From: Diacronema lutheri | Lineage: Eukaryota; Haptophyta; Pavlovophyceae; Pavlovales; Pavlovaceae | Direction: 5' to 3' | DNA: 64,000 bases | NCBI GenBank assembly: GCA_019448385.1 | Contig: JAGTXO010000006.1 | Location: forward strand, 62,001-126,000 | Part shown: positions 18,063-30,300 of the stretch, piece by piece | Position numbering within the stretch: the stretch's first letter is position 1 | Layout of the letters: each line of letters opens with the position of its first letter | Translations under genes and position numbers: made by a program | Notes under the pieces: generated by a model | What the model was told of the DNA's origin: nothing | Databases searched by the model: none | The model's input: the letters and a program-made list of their open reading frames with translations, nothing else

Positions 18063-21000
18063 ATGGCGCAGGAGACGACCGGCTCGATGCCCATGGCGGC
18101 AAGCGTGACCAAGGGCCCCGGCGTCGGAGATGGCGCAGGTGGCGACGAAGCGATCAAGGTGGAGGAAACGGCGAAGACGAGCGGCGACGGCTGCACCGGC
18201 ACGCCTCCTCTGCGCCCGGCCGCGCGCGCGGCCGGCGAGGCGGACGACGGAGGGGCGGCGGTCGTGGCGGGCGTCGAGGGCGAGCGCGACGCACTCGCCA
18301 AGATGGGTGCCGGCGGCTGCGACGACGACGCACGCGAGCCGCTGTCGGCCGGCAAGCCCGGCGCACTCGCCGCCGCGGCGACCGTCGGGGGTCTCGGCGA
18401 GCTCGTCGGCAGCCTATGCGCGTGGCTGGCGCACGGCGCGGCTGGCGGCGCCATCGCGGCCATCTCCCCCGGGACGGCCGCGCGCGGAGCAAACGGCACG
18501 CCGCAGCGCGCCGAGCCGCCGGCCGCCGGCGATCCCGTCGCTCCGCACGCGTGCGTCGCCGCTGCGGCGCCCTTGGCGGGCAGCGCGGCGGCGCCGTCGT
18601 CGGCCGCGCGCGACGCGCAGCGCGGCGTCGCGGGATTCGACGCGGCCGCGCACGCGCACGCGCGCGACGGCAGGCGGGCGGCACGGCGGATGCGCAAGCA
18701 AGAGGGGGCGGTGCACAGGGCCTTCCGCAAGTCCCTCTGGCGCGACGCGACGTTTGTCGAGTTCGTTGAGAAGCTGCGCCCCGACGGCAGCGCGCAGCTG
18801 CTCGCGCGCGAGCCCACGCGGCACGCGGCGGCGGTGCTGTGCGAGCTCGCGCGCGGCCGCGACGGCGCGAGCGGCGCGGCCGGGCTGCTGCACGAGATGA
18901 GAGCCGCCGATGCGCGCGCGCGCGAGGCCGCCAAAGCGGCGGAGGCAGCGCGGCTTGCGCACGGGACGCTGCGCATCGTGGCAACCGTGGCGCTGGGCGG
19001 TGCGGTCTTCGCCGGCATGTCAGCGCTGGTCGTTGCTTGCGCGGCGCGCACGGCGACCGGTGCGCTCTTTGGGGCCCGCCGCCCGCGGGCGGCCGCGCGC
19101 GGAGCCGACGACGCGCTCGGCACGCTGCAGCGCGCCAAGCCGCCGCCCGCCGACAAGGGCAAGCGCAGGCGCGCCAGAGCCAACGACGACCCCGTCGACG
19201 CGGCGCGCAAGGCCGTGGGCAAGGCGGAGGGCAACTGCCGCAAGGCAGCCCGCCGGCTGCACCTCGCTGCACTGGGCGAGGAGGAGGCGCAGCAGCGCGT
19301 GCTCGACGCCGAGGCGGCGGAGCAGCTGGCGCGCTCGCGCGAGCCGGCCGGCGGCTGGGTAGGCAGCGCGCGCGCGCGCGCGCGCGCGCGCGCCCCGCCG
19401 CGCGCGCGCCCGTCGATTGGCGTGCGCGCAGCGCAGAACGGCGCGCCAGCTCCGTCACCTGCGCGCCGCCGCGCCCGTGCCCCTCGCGCGCAGGGGCGCC
19501 CTGCGGACCTGCGGCTGCAACAGGCGCACTTTGGCATTCGCGAAGATGCCGACGCGGATGTGCGCCGCGCGCACGAGGCGCTGCGCCGGGCGAGACAGGG
19601 TGTGGCGTGCGCCAAGGCCAACGTGCGGCAGATGGAGGCGGCGTTGCTCAACGCGACGCGCTGCGCCACCGCGGTGCTCGCGCCGCGTGGCGTGCCGGAG
19701 GGTGACGAGCAGGCCGCGGCGAGAGAGCAGGCGGCGCTGGACCGGGAGGCGCCGCCGGCCGCGGAACGCGCGGCGCCGACGGCGCGCTCGCCCTCGGAGC
19801 TGCCGTCCGAGTGGCGCCCGCCAGCGGTCGGCCGGCGCCCGACGCCGCGTGCACTGTCGCACGCCGCGGGGTGCGGGGACGACAACCCGTTTGCGCCGCT
19901 CGCAACCGTCAGCGGTGATTGGTCGCCCACGCCGAGCTTGCGCCCGCCGTCCTCGCCGCCGCGGCAGCCGCCGTCCGACCGCCGCAGCGCGCAGCGTCGC
20001 AGCGCGCGCGCGCGGCCGCCGAGGCCGACCGTTTCACCCGAGGAAGCGCTCGCAGCCGAGCGCCAGGCGCGCGCGCTGTCGGAGCAGGCGGAGCAGAGGC
20101 GCGCCAAAAAGGCCGCCGCCAAGGCCGCGCGCCGCGCCGCGCGCGCCGCCGACAAGCGGACGGCGCGCGTCGTCCACGCGTGCGTAAGCGCCGCCTTGCA
20201 GCGCGTCTGCACGAGCGTCGCCACGGGCACGCCTCTCGCCGTGCTCCGCGAGCGCGCCGAGAGGCCGCGCGCGCCGAAGGCCGCGCCCGCGCCACCACGC
20301 CGCGCAGCGGACGGCGGCCGCGCGCTCCGCCACGCGCGCCGTGCGGCCGATGCGGCGGCGGAGCGCGAGGCGGCGGTGGCGGCCGACGCCGACGAGCGGT
20401 TCGAGCGGCAGCCCTCCGCCGCCCGGTTCGACGGCGGCGATGGCGGCGGAGGCGGCCACGTCGAGGCGAGCGCGCGACCGCGCGCCGGCGAGGCCGGCGA
20501 GGCTGGCGCGCACGGCGCGCCTGGCGCAGCGGGGACCCCGGCGGCGTCGCTCGCGTCGCGCAGCCCGTGTGATGCGCGCCGCACGGCACGCCTCCCGCAC
20601 GCACGCGCCGCAGCCACCTACGCAGGCAACGGCGGCTGGGGTGGCAACGTCGGCGGCGACGTGTGCGGCGATTGTTTCGGCGGCGGCGGCGTCCGTCGCG
20701 ACGCCTGCGGCGGCGGCGACGCCACCTGCGGCTGCGGCGATGGCGGCGTCGGTGCTGGCGCTGGCGAGGCCCCTGCACACGGTGCGCCGGCGCGCGCGAC
20801 GGCGTCGCGCTTGCTGCGCTTGCTCGGCGCGCCACGCGCCGTGCTCGGTGCGATGGCGCACGCCGCGGCCGTGTTGGCGCGCGGCGTGGCCGCAGCCGTC
20901 GCTGGCGTGCGCGCCGCCGCGCGCGCCGTGCGGCGCGCGCGCCGCCGAGCGCCTTGCGCGCGCCGCACGGCTGCGCGGCGCGCTCGCAGCCCGCCGATGC

Positions 21001-24000
21001 GCGACGTCGACGGCGCCCTGCGGCCCTCACCGTCCTGGCCGCGCACACGCCTCGTCTGCGGCCGGCGCCTCGCGCCTCTGCGCCGCGCGGGCGCGCGCCC
21101 GCCGCCCGCACACGCCGCGCCGAGTTCCCGCGCGCGCGCTGCGCAACCCGACAGCGACGCGCCGGCGTGCGCGCCGCGGCGCTCGGCGCCTGTCGGTGCG
21201 CCGCCGCGCGCGCGTGGCCTGTGCGCGGCGCGCGCACGGCGCGTCCTCGACGTCGCCGGCCGCGCGGCGCGGAGCGCGCGCCTCGGCGCGCGCATCACGC
21301 GCCAGCGCACGCCGGGCCCGTCATCGGAGCCCTGCACGGCCGAGAGCGGCGACGGCGCGGGCGCCGGCGGCATCGGCGCGGCGGCGCCTGGCGCGGCGAC
21401 GATGCGCGCCACCGGCGCGCGCGCAGCGCGCGCTGCGGCGGCGGCGGTCGGTGGCGCCTCGCGTCTCGCGCGCCGCGCGATGGCAAGCGCCGCCGCCGCT
21501 GCCACCTCCATCGCCGGCGCTGCCGCCTCCACCGTCGCCGCCGCCGCCGTTGCCATCGGCGCGGCCGTCACGTCACCGGCGTTCGCCGCGGCGCGTGGCA
21601 TGGCGGCCGCATGCGTCGCTGCCTGCGCCCGCCCCACCGCCGCGCAGGCGGCCGCGTCGCGCGCGCTCGGCGCGCTCTTCGTGCTCGTCGACGCGGCCGA
21701 CGCGGCGGGCGACAGCGACGCCGCGCTCGGCGCGCTCGCGGCCGCGGTCGACGCGACGGAGCTGCGCCCGCCGCCGGCCTTTTGGCGCGCGGGCCGCGCC
21801 GCGGCGTACGCACCGCGTCCGCCGCCCCTCAACTCGGCGCGGCCGCGCTACAACCGGCGCGCGCGCGCACCTAGCCCTCCCGTCGCGGCCGCGCGGCGCA
21901 ATCTCGAGCGCGCGGTGCGCGAGCTCACGCGCGCCGCGCGCGCTGAGCGCGAGCGCGCGCCGGCGCCGCGCGGCGCGCGCGGCGGCGTGCTCCACGCGCT
22001 GCGCGCGTCGCTCCCCGTGCACGCGCGCGTTGCGCTCGGCACGGACGCGGAGCTGCGCGCGGACATTGCCGCGTTCGCGCGCGCGCGCCGCGAGCTGCAC
22101 AGCCTCACCGACGCCGAGGTGGCGGCGCTCGCGCGCCCGGACGGGCCGCCGCTGCCCGTGCGGCTCGCGTGCACGGCGGTCGCGCGCGCGCGCGGCGTGA
22201 CCGTGCTGCTCGACATCGTGCCGCGCGGCGGCGGCGCGCCCGAGCGGCTCGTGTGCCGCGCCCGTCGCCACGGCGCCGCCACGCGCACGCCACGGCCGAC
22301 AGCCGCCGTTATCGCGCGCGCGCCTTGCATAGCGGCGCGCGTTGGCCACACTGAGCCGGCGCGCGCGTGCGCGGGCGGATCGATCGGGGTCGCGCGCCTC
22401 CGTTCAGCGCGCCGCCGCTCTTGGCGTGGGGCGCGGCTCGACGTGCACACCCGCGAGCGGCTGGCCACACCGGTGCCAGGCCACGTCGTGGCCTGCGCCG
22501 CCGCCTCGGCCATCGGCGCGTGCGTCGCTCGCGCGCGGCTTGGGCTTGCACGGCTGGCGCGCGCGTGGCCCTGCGCCTCCGCTCCACTAGCCACTGCTGC
22601 TGTCGCCTTCGCGCCTGCCGCCGACGGTGTTTTCCCCGCCGCACTAGCCGCTCCTGCATCCGCCTTCGCGCCTGCCGCCGATTCTCCCGCCCCACTAGTT
22701 GCTCCTGCATTCGCCTCCGCGCCTGCCACCGACGGCGTTTTTCCCGCGCCACTAGCCGCTCCCGCTGTCGCGTCCGCGCCTGCCGCCGCGGGCGTGTCTT
22801 CCGCCCCACTAGCCGCTGCCGCTGCCGCCCTCCAGGCCGCCTCCGACAGCGTTTTCCCCGCCCCACTAGTTGCTCCTGCATTCGCCTCCGCGCCTGCCAC
22901 CACCGGCGTTTTCCCCGCGCCACTAGCCGCTCCCGCTGTCGCGTCCGCGCCTGCCGCCGCGGGCGTGTCTTCCGCCCCACTAGCCGCTCCTGCATCCGCC
23001 TTCGCGCCTGCCGCCGATTTTCCCGCCCCACTAGTTGCTCCTGCATTCGCCTCCGCGCCTGCCACCGACGGCGTTTTCCCCGCGCCACTAGCCGCTCCCG
23101 CTGTCGCGTCCGCGCCTGCCGCCGCGGGCGTGTCTTCCGCCCCACTAGTCGCTGCCGCTGCCGCCCTCCAGGCCGCCTCCGACGGCGTTTTCCCCGCCCC
23201 ACTAGTCGCTGCCGCTGCCGCGTCCGCGCCCGCCGCCGCGGGCGCGTCTTCCGCCCCACCAGCCATCGCCGCCGCGCCCGCCGCCAACGCGCGCACCGCC
23301 AACGTGCCCGTTGCCAACGAGGCTACCGCCACCGAACCAGCCGCCCTTGAGCTTCCCCTCCAACCCGCCAACTCGGCGCTGCTTGCGTGGGCGGGCGACG
23401 CGGCTGCGCGCCGGCTGGCCGCCGCCGCCGCGAGCGCCGGCCTCCCGCAGGCAGAGGTGGAGCGCATCGCCAGCGGCGACATGCTCGCCTCAACCGTCGA
23501 CGCGTGCTGCGAGGTCGTGCTGCGCGTGCACGGGCAGGCCGGCGGCGGGCATGTCTGCCACGTGCCGCTCGCCGCGCAACCCGCGGTGTTTCAGGACGAC
23601 GCCGAGCGCGCCGCGCTGCTGCACCGCCTGCGCAGCGAGGCGACAACGCAGGCTGTCATCGGCGTGTGGAGCCCGTCGGACGAGCGCGGCGGCGCGGGCG
23701 GTGACGACGGCGCGCAGCTCGCCTCCGGCCATTTCACCGCGTTGCGCCTTGTGCGCGTCGCGCGCGCGGGCGAGCATCGCTACGACGCGGTGCTCGTCGA
23801 CACGCTCGCGTCGCCCTGCAGGCAGGCGCTCATGCTCGCCAAGGCGATAACTGTCACGCTGCACGCGGCGGGTCTCGACATTTCGCGCGTGCGCCGCGCG
23901 CTGCTGCTCAACGAGGCGGCGCAGCGTGGCGCGACGTGCGGCCTCGCGATAGTGGGCGCGCTCAACGACGCGCTCGCCGCGGCGGGCTGCTCGTCCGCGC

Positions 24001-24334
24001 CGCGCACGTTCAGCGTGGCGGACATGTACGCTGTCGGCGAGCGCCTCCGCGTCGCGCTGACCGGCGCGGCCAGCGATCGTGCGCCGGGCGGCGTCTGCGC
24101 GGTCACGAGCGCGGTGCGTGGCGGGGGCAGCCCCGATCGCGCCGAAACGCCGCCGCAGACGCGCGGCGCCAAGGCCGCCGCTGGCGTCACCGCCGCCGCC
24201 ACCGCCGCCGCCACGCCGCCGCCGCCCGCGCTGGGCGCCGCCGCCGCCGCCACCGCCGCCGCCGCCGCTGCTGCCGCCGCCGTGGCCGCGCCGCCACCGC
24301 CGCCACCGCCGCCGCCGGCCGGCGACGAGGGCGA

Positions 24335-24385
<51 letters not shown>

Positions 24386-27300
24386 GCGCACGTTCTTGAA
24401 GCTCGCGCCCAGGGCGCGCGCGGCCGCCTCGGCGCGTGAGGCGTTGCGCGCCGCGTGTGCGCGCGCGGACGCGGCGGCGTCGTCACACGCGTCGGCGCCG
24501 CACGCGCCCGCCGGTGCGCGCCGCCGGCGGCGCGCGGGCGCAGGCGAGCTGGCGCTCGCGGCTGCGCGCGCGCTCGCCTCGACGGAGCACGGCGATTTGA
24601 CGGACGACGCGCTCGAGGCCGCCATCGAGCAGGAGCTGGGCGACGAGCGCGGCCAACTGCTGCTGTGCACGCGGGGCGCAGCGGCGCAAAGGCCCGCGCT
24701 TTGCCGGCTCCTGAAGCACGCGTGCGCGTCGGCGCGCGCGGCGAAGCGCGCGCAATTCACGGTGTTCGTCGTGCGCGCGCCCACGCGCGGCGAGCGGGGG
24801 GGCGCCGCCGCGACGCGCGTGGACTCGGTGGTCGAGCTGTCGTGCGCGCTGCACGAGAAGGCGGGCGCGCTCGGCGGCCTCCAGAGCGTCTGTGTGCGTG
24901 GCTTTGCCCTCGAGCGCCGCCGGACACTCGACGCTGGCGCCGAGGCCGGCGCGTCCGCCATCGGCCAGGACGAGCAGGTCGAGGCAGAGGCGGGCGAGGC
25001 GTCCGTCGCCGGCGTGACGATGGCCAAGCAGCTGCGTCAGTTTGCCGAGCAAGCTGCCCGCGACGACGTGCTCTTCCGCGTCGCCGTGTCCGAGGCCGAC
25101 GCCCACGCCCGGCTGGCGCGCGTTGCGGGTGACTATGTCGGCGCGTACAGCGTCGTGCTCGCAGTCGCCGGGCTCGTCTGGCTGGCCAAGGCCGACGAGG
25201 TTGCGCCGGCGGCCGCCCAGTCCGCCGCCGCGCCGCCCGCCGCCCCGCCTGCTGCCGCCACGTCCGCCGACGCCGAGCGCGACGCCTCGCCTTCCGACCG
25301 CCTGCGCGCGCTGACGCTCGCCGTGCGAGTCGCGCTCGCGCGCGGCGTGCTGCGCCACCTCCTCGCCGACGCGTCGCCGGGCGCGTCCGCGACCGCTGGC
25401 GGTAGCTGCGCGACGCCCGTCGACGCGGCCGCGTCCGACGCCGCGCCGCCCGCCACGGGCGTCGTGACGAGTGGCGTTGCGGCGGGCGCTGTGGCGGCCG
25501 CACCGGCTGCTGCGGGCGGTGCGATGGCGGGTGCATCGCCCATCACGCGGCCGGCGAAGCGCGCGCGGCGCACGCTCACCGCCGCTCCAGCCGCCTCGGC
25601 CGTTGCGGCCGCTGGAGGCGCACGCGCTGGTGCACGCGGCGCGGCCGGCGCGCCTCGCGCGCGCGCCGCGCGCGCGCCGGCCGAGTACGTCTGGCTTGCC
25701 ATCGCGCGCCGGATGCTGGCGGCGCGACACGCGGCGGCCGCGGGCGGCGACTTTGTTGCGTCGTGCGTCGCCGCGATGCAGGCCGAGTACGACGACGGCT
25801 GTGCCGTCGTCGTCGGCGACGCGCCTGATGACGCCTTGGTCGAGGCTGCGGCGGCGGCGCTGCTCGAGGGCAAGCACGCGGCGGTGAGCCTCGGCTGCGT
25901 CGACCGGCCGGCGGTGCTCGTCGTGCAGCGCGCCGTGGATGCGCCCACGTCGCGCGTGCACGGGTGGTGCGCGCACGCGGCGGGCGCCGCCGAGTTTGAC
26001 GAGGGCGCCGCGCACGGCGTGTTCAACGCGATCGTCGAGCGCGCGTGGGCGCTGCGTCCGGACCCGGCCGACGGCAGCCCGCCGCCCACGCGCACGTGGG
26101 AGGTCGAGCAAATCGCTGGCGACGCGCCCGACCAGGCGGGCGTGGCCGCGCTGCGCGTGCTCTACGCGCTCGTCGCGGCGCACGGCCGCTACCGCTCGGC
26201 CGCCGCGCTCTTTGGCGCGCTCGCGCAGCTGCACGCGCCCGACGCCGCCGGCGCGCGCGCGGAGGTCGTCGCGGCGGCGTGCGCGGTGCCGCACGGCGCG
26301 CGGCCGGGCGCCGCGCCGGCGGCCGCGCGGGACGACGCGAGGGAGCGCGCATGGGAGGGCGCTCAGATCGCCGCGCTCGCCGTCGGCGCGGACGCTGCGC
26401 GCAGGCGTGTCGCGCCCGTGCGCGCGCTCGTCGACGCGCTCGGCACGCCGCCGACCTCGGCGATCACGGGCGGGCCGGCGGTGCGGCTCGCGGGCGCGGG
26501 CGACGGCGGCCACGGTGCACGGTGGGTGGGCGGGCAGGCGGCGACGCCCGCCGAGCAGCTGCCGAGGGAGCTGCTGCGCGCCTACCACGAGGCGGTGCTG
26601 TGCGTCACGCCCGGCAGCCTCCAGCTCGGCCCGGCGGCGCTCGACGCGGTCACGCGGCCGCGCGAAAACGACACGCTGGAAGGCCTCCTCGCGCGCGTCA
26701 GCTGGCAGTGCGGCGCGAGGGCGAGCACGTGCGCCATGCTCGCCACGTTTTCCGAGCAGGCGGGCACCGGCTCGCGCGTCGCGCTCAAGGCCCTCCGCAC
26801 GAGCTCCGACCTGGCCGGGCTGACGGCGGCTGCGGTCGGGCAGCAGGCGCCGCAGACGCCGCCGCCGCCGCTGCTCGTGATGCTCGGCCGCTGCCCCAGC
26901 CCGCTCGTCGGCGGCGGCCTCTTCCCGCCCGACCGCGCGACGGGCGAGCCGGCGGTGCACGCGGCGACGTCCGAGCTCGCCGTCGAGCTGCTGCGCGACG
27001 CGCGCGCGCTGGCCGGCACGGACGGGCGGCTCGTCGTGCTGTGCCTCGAGGCGTCCAACCCGCTCTGGTTCTGCCCCAAGGTGCGCGAGCTCGAGCTGCC
27101 GCGGACGCGGTCGGACGGCGTGCGCGCGTCCGGCTGCACCTGCCCCGCGACGTGCAGCGATGCGCGCGGCGCGGCGGGTGGCGCTGCCCGCGGCGCATCG
27201 ACGCGGCCGGCGGCGCGCGCGATCAACAAGGCGGTGCTCGACCACTTCGTCGCGCTTTTCGGCCGCGAGGGCTTCGCGACCTTTGAGTTTGCGGGCGGCG

Positions 27301-30300
27301 GCGAGGCGAGCTGGCTGTGCGACAGCGCGGCCGGCACGACGACCGTCGCGGCGTGCGCGTCGCTGCCGCCGCGCATGGGCGATGGGCAGCTGGCCATCCG
27401 GCGGCACACGCTCGGCACGGGCGCCGACGCGCCGGCGCACGCCGTCGTCTCGCTCCGCGTCGCGCACGTGAGCCACGCCATCCGCCGCGCGGCGGACGAC
27501 GGCGGCGCGCGCGCCGAGCGGATGGCGCGCGCCGCGCGCGCGTTTTGCGATGTGGCGGCCGCGCTGCGCGTCGACGCGATCCTGGCGGAGGTGCCCGAGG
27601 ACCGCCCGACGGGCACGCCCTTCCTTGGCGGGCTGCTCGAGTTTTGGAACAAACGCAACGGGAGCTGGACGGCGCCAGCCACGCTCGCGCTCGGAGACGT
27701 GCGCGAGGTGGCCAAGCGGACGGCCGACGCAGCGGCCGGCCGAGCGGACGAGGTCCCTGCGGCTGGCCGTCCGCAGGTCGCGGCGCGCGCGTGCGCTGGC
27801 GCGATTGGCGGCGGCGCGGGCGCGGCGGGCGCCTCGGACGCTGCGCCCCGTGCACTGGCGGGCGCGTCGGGTGCGCGCACGGACGGCGGCCCTGCCGACG
27901 CACCGCGCCAGCTGGAGAGCCGCTACGGCGAGGCGAGCAAGCTCGACCTACCCCAAGATTCCACTACGGGCTGCGTCCTCGACGCTCGCGAGGCCCAGGA
28001 CCGCGCGCGCGTGCCTGCTGCGCCCGACGGCACAGCGCTGCGCCGCGTGCTCGACGCCGTCGGCGCGGGCGCGCCCGCGCAGCGCAGCCCGCGCTGGCAC
28101 GACGAGCGATGGGAGGAGGTCACGGGCAGCAAGGTTGGCGACGTCGTGAACGACAACGCCGGCGTCGCGCACAAGACGCTCACCGACGAGTACGTGCACC
28201 GGCGGCGGCGCGAGGTGCGGACCAAGGCGACGACCGCGGGCATCCTCGGCGAGGCCGTCGCGCTGCGCAAGCTGGCGGCCGCGTACGGCATCACCGTCGT
28301 GTGCAACCTGCCGATGGTGCGCGCGGACCCGCACGACAAGAGCGCGCCGTTCGCCTTCTCGCCGGACGGGCTCGCCATCCTCCCCGAAAACAACGAGCAG
28401 GTCCTCGTCGAGGTGAAGACGCTCACCAAGGCGGGCGCCACGGCGCACGAGGACGGGCCGCCGCAGCCGCACCGCGATCAGCTGCAGCTCGGCATGCACG
28501 TCCTCGGCGTGAGCAAAGCGCTCTACGTGCAGTACCTCAGGCACGAGGACCGGATCGTCGTGCACGTCGTGACGCGCGGCGCCGGCTGGCTTGCATTCGC
28601 GCAGCCGAGGGTGCAGGCCTTCTGGGCGCGCGTCGTCGAGCGGCGCGCGCGGCTCGAGCGCGCGCGCGCCGACCACCCGGCTGCGAGCCGGCGGCACCGG
28701 CGGCAGCAGACGCCGGCCGGGCCGCCGCTCGTGCTCGCGCTGGACGGGCGCATCCCCGCCGCGCGCGCCGCCGCGCTGCACGCCGTCGCGCACGGCACCG
28801 CGAGCGCGGCGGCGGTGGCGGCGACGGCGGCGACGGGCGACGCGACGGCGTTGCAAGACGCGATCGCGGCGCTGCGCGCGCCCGTCGGCAATGCGGCGAT
28901 CGACAGCGCAGCGCGTGCGGAGCGCGCGGCCGTCGAGCGGGCGATCGCGTACCTCGGGCAGCCGGCGGGCGACGCCGCCGCCCGCGGCACGGCCGAGGCG
29001 GCCGAGGAGGAGAGGACGGTCGACGCCGACATCTGCGCGTTGCTGCACCAGCTCGGCGCGAGCGTGGCGCACGTGCACGTCGAGGACGCGGATTGCGTCA
29101 CGCGTGAGCACTGGGGCGGGGCGGTGCTCGCTGCAGCGGGCGACCCGTCGAGCGCCCCCGCCATTTCGAGCGTCATCGTCGCGCACATCGTGCGCCTCGC
29201 CGGCTTTGGCGTCGAGCTCCCGCAGTCGATTCGCGTCGCCCCCAGCACGGCCAAATGGCACGAGGGCTGGCTCGACGTGCAGTGCGTGCTGCTGCGCACG
29301 CGCCGGCGCGGGCGGCGCGACGACGACTTTGTGGCCGTCGTCAGGCGCGGTGGGCGCTGGTTCGCGTGCGAGCCCGGCCGCGCGCGGCGGCTGCAGTGGC
29401 GGTCGGTCCTGCGCCGCGCGCGCGGCGGCGTCGACGGGACCGGCGAGGAGGCGTTCGCGGTCGTCTACGTGCGGCGCGGCGACGCGGCCGGCGACGCGGC
29501 TGGCGACGCGCAGGCCGAACGGGCGCGCGGCGGGCGCGCGCGCAGGCGCACGCGCGGCGGCACGCGCAAGCGCAAGCGCGGCGCCTCCGCCGGGCTCGAG
29601 GCGGCCGCGCCCGCCGGCGCGCCGGCTGCCGCGCCCGCCGGCGCGCCGGCGGGCGCTGCTCACCGCCCGCCCGCCATGCGCGCCACGGTCGCCGCGCGCA
29701 CCACGCGCTCTGTGACCGACGCGCGGCACTCGGCGCCTGCCGCCACGGTTGCACCTGTCTTCGACTGGCGCGCCGGCCGCCCGCCCCCCGCCGCTCGAGC
29801 CCGCCACCCGCGGCCGCGTGGGCGCGCGCCACCGGGCAAGGCCTGGGACAGCGTCTCGGGTGCGTGGGCGGACAAGCCGACTGGTGCTGCCGTCGCCGCC
29901 GCGCCGCCGCCGCTGCCGCCCGCCGCCGCGCCGCCGCCCACCGCCGCGCCGCCGCCCGCCGCCGCGCCGCCGCCCGCCGCCGCGCCGCCGCCCGCCGTCG
30001 CGCCGCCGCCCGCCGCCGCGCCGCCGCCGCCGCCGCCACCGGCGGCGCTCGGCCGCCGGCAGCACGTCGGCGCGGACGGCAGCGCGGCGGGCCGGCGGCT
30101 CGCGGCCATCGCACGGCGGCAGCGCGGCGTGCGCGCGCCGCCGCCCGCCGCGCGCTTCCTCGCCACGCTGCCGCCACCGCCACGCGACGGCCTCGCGCGC
30201 ACGAGCAAGCAGGCGCGCGCGAGGCGCAACGCGGACGGACGGCCGGCGCACGCGCGCGCGGCCAACGCGCGCGCCTTCTACCGCGGCGTGGAGCTCGGCG

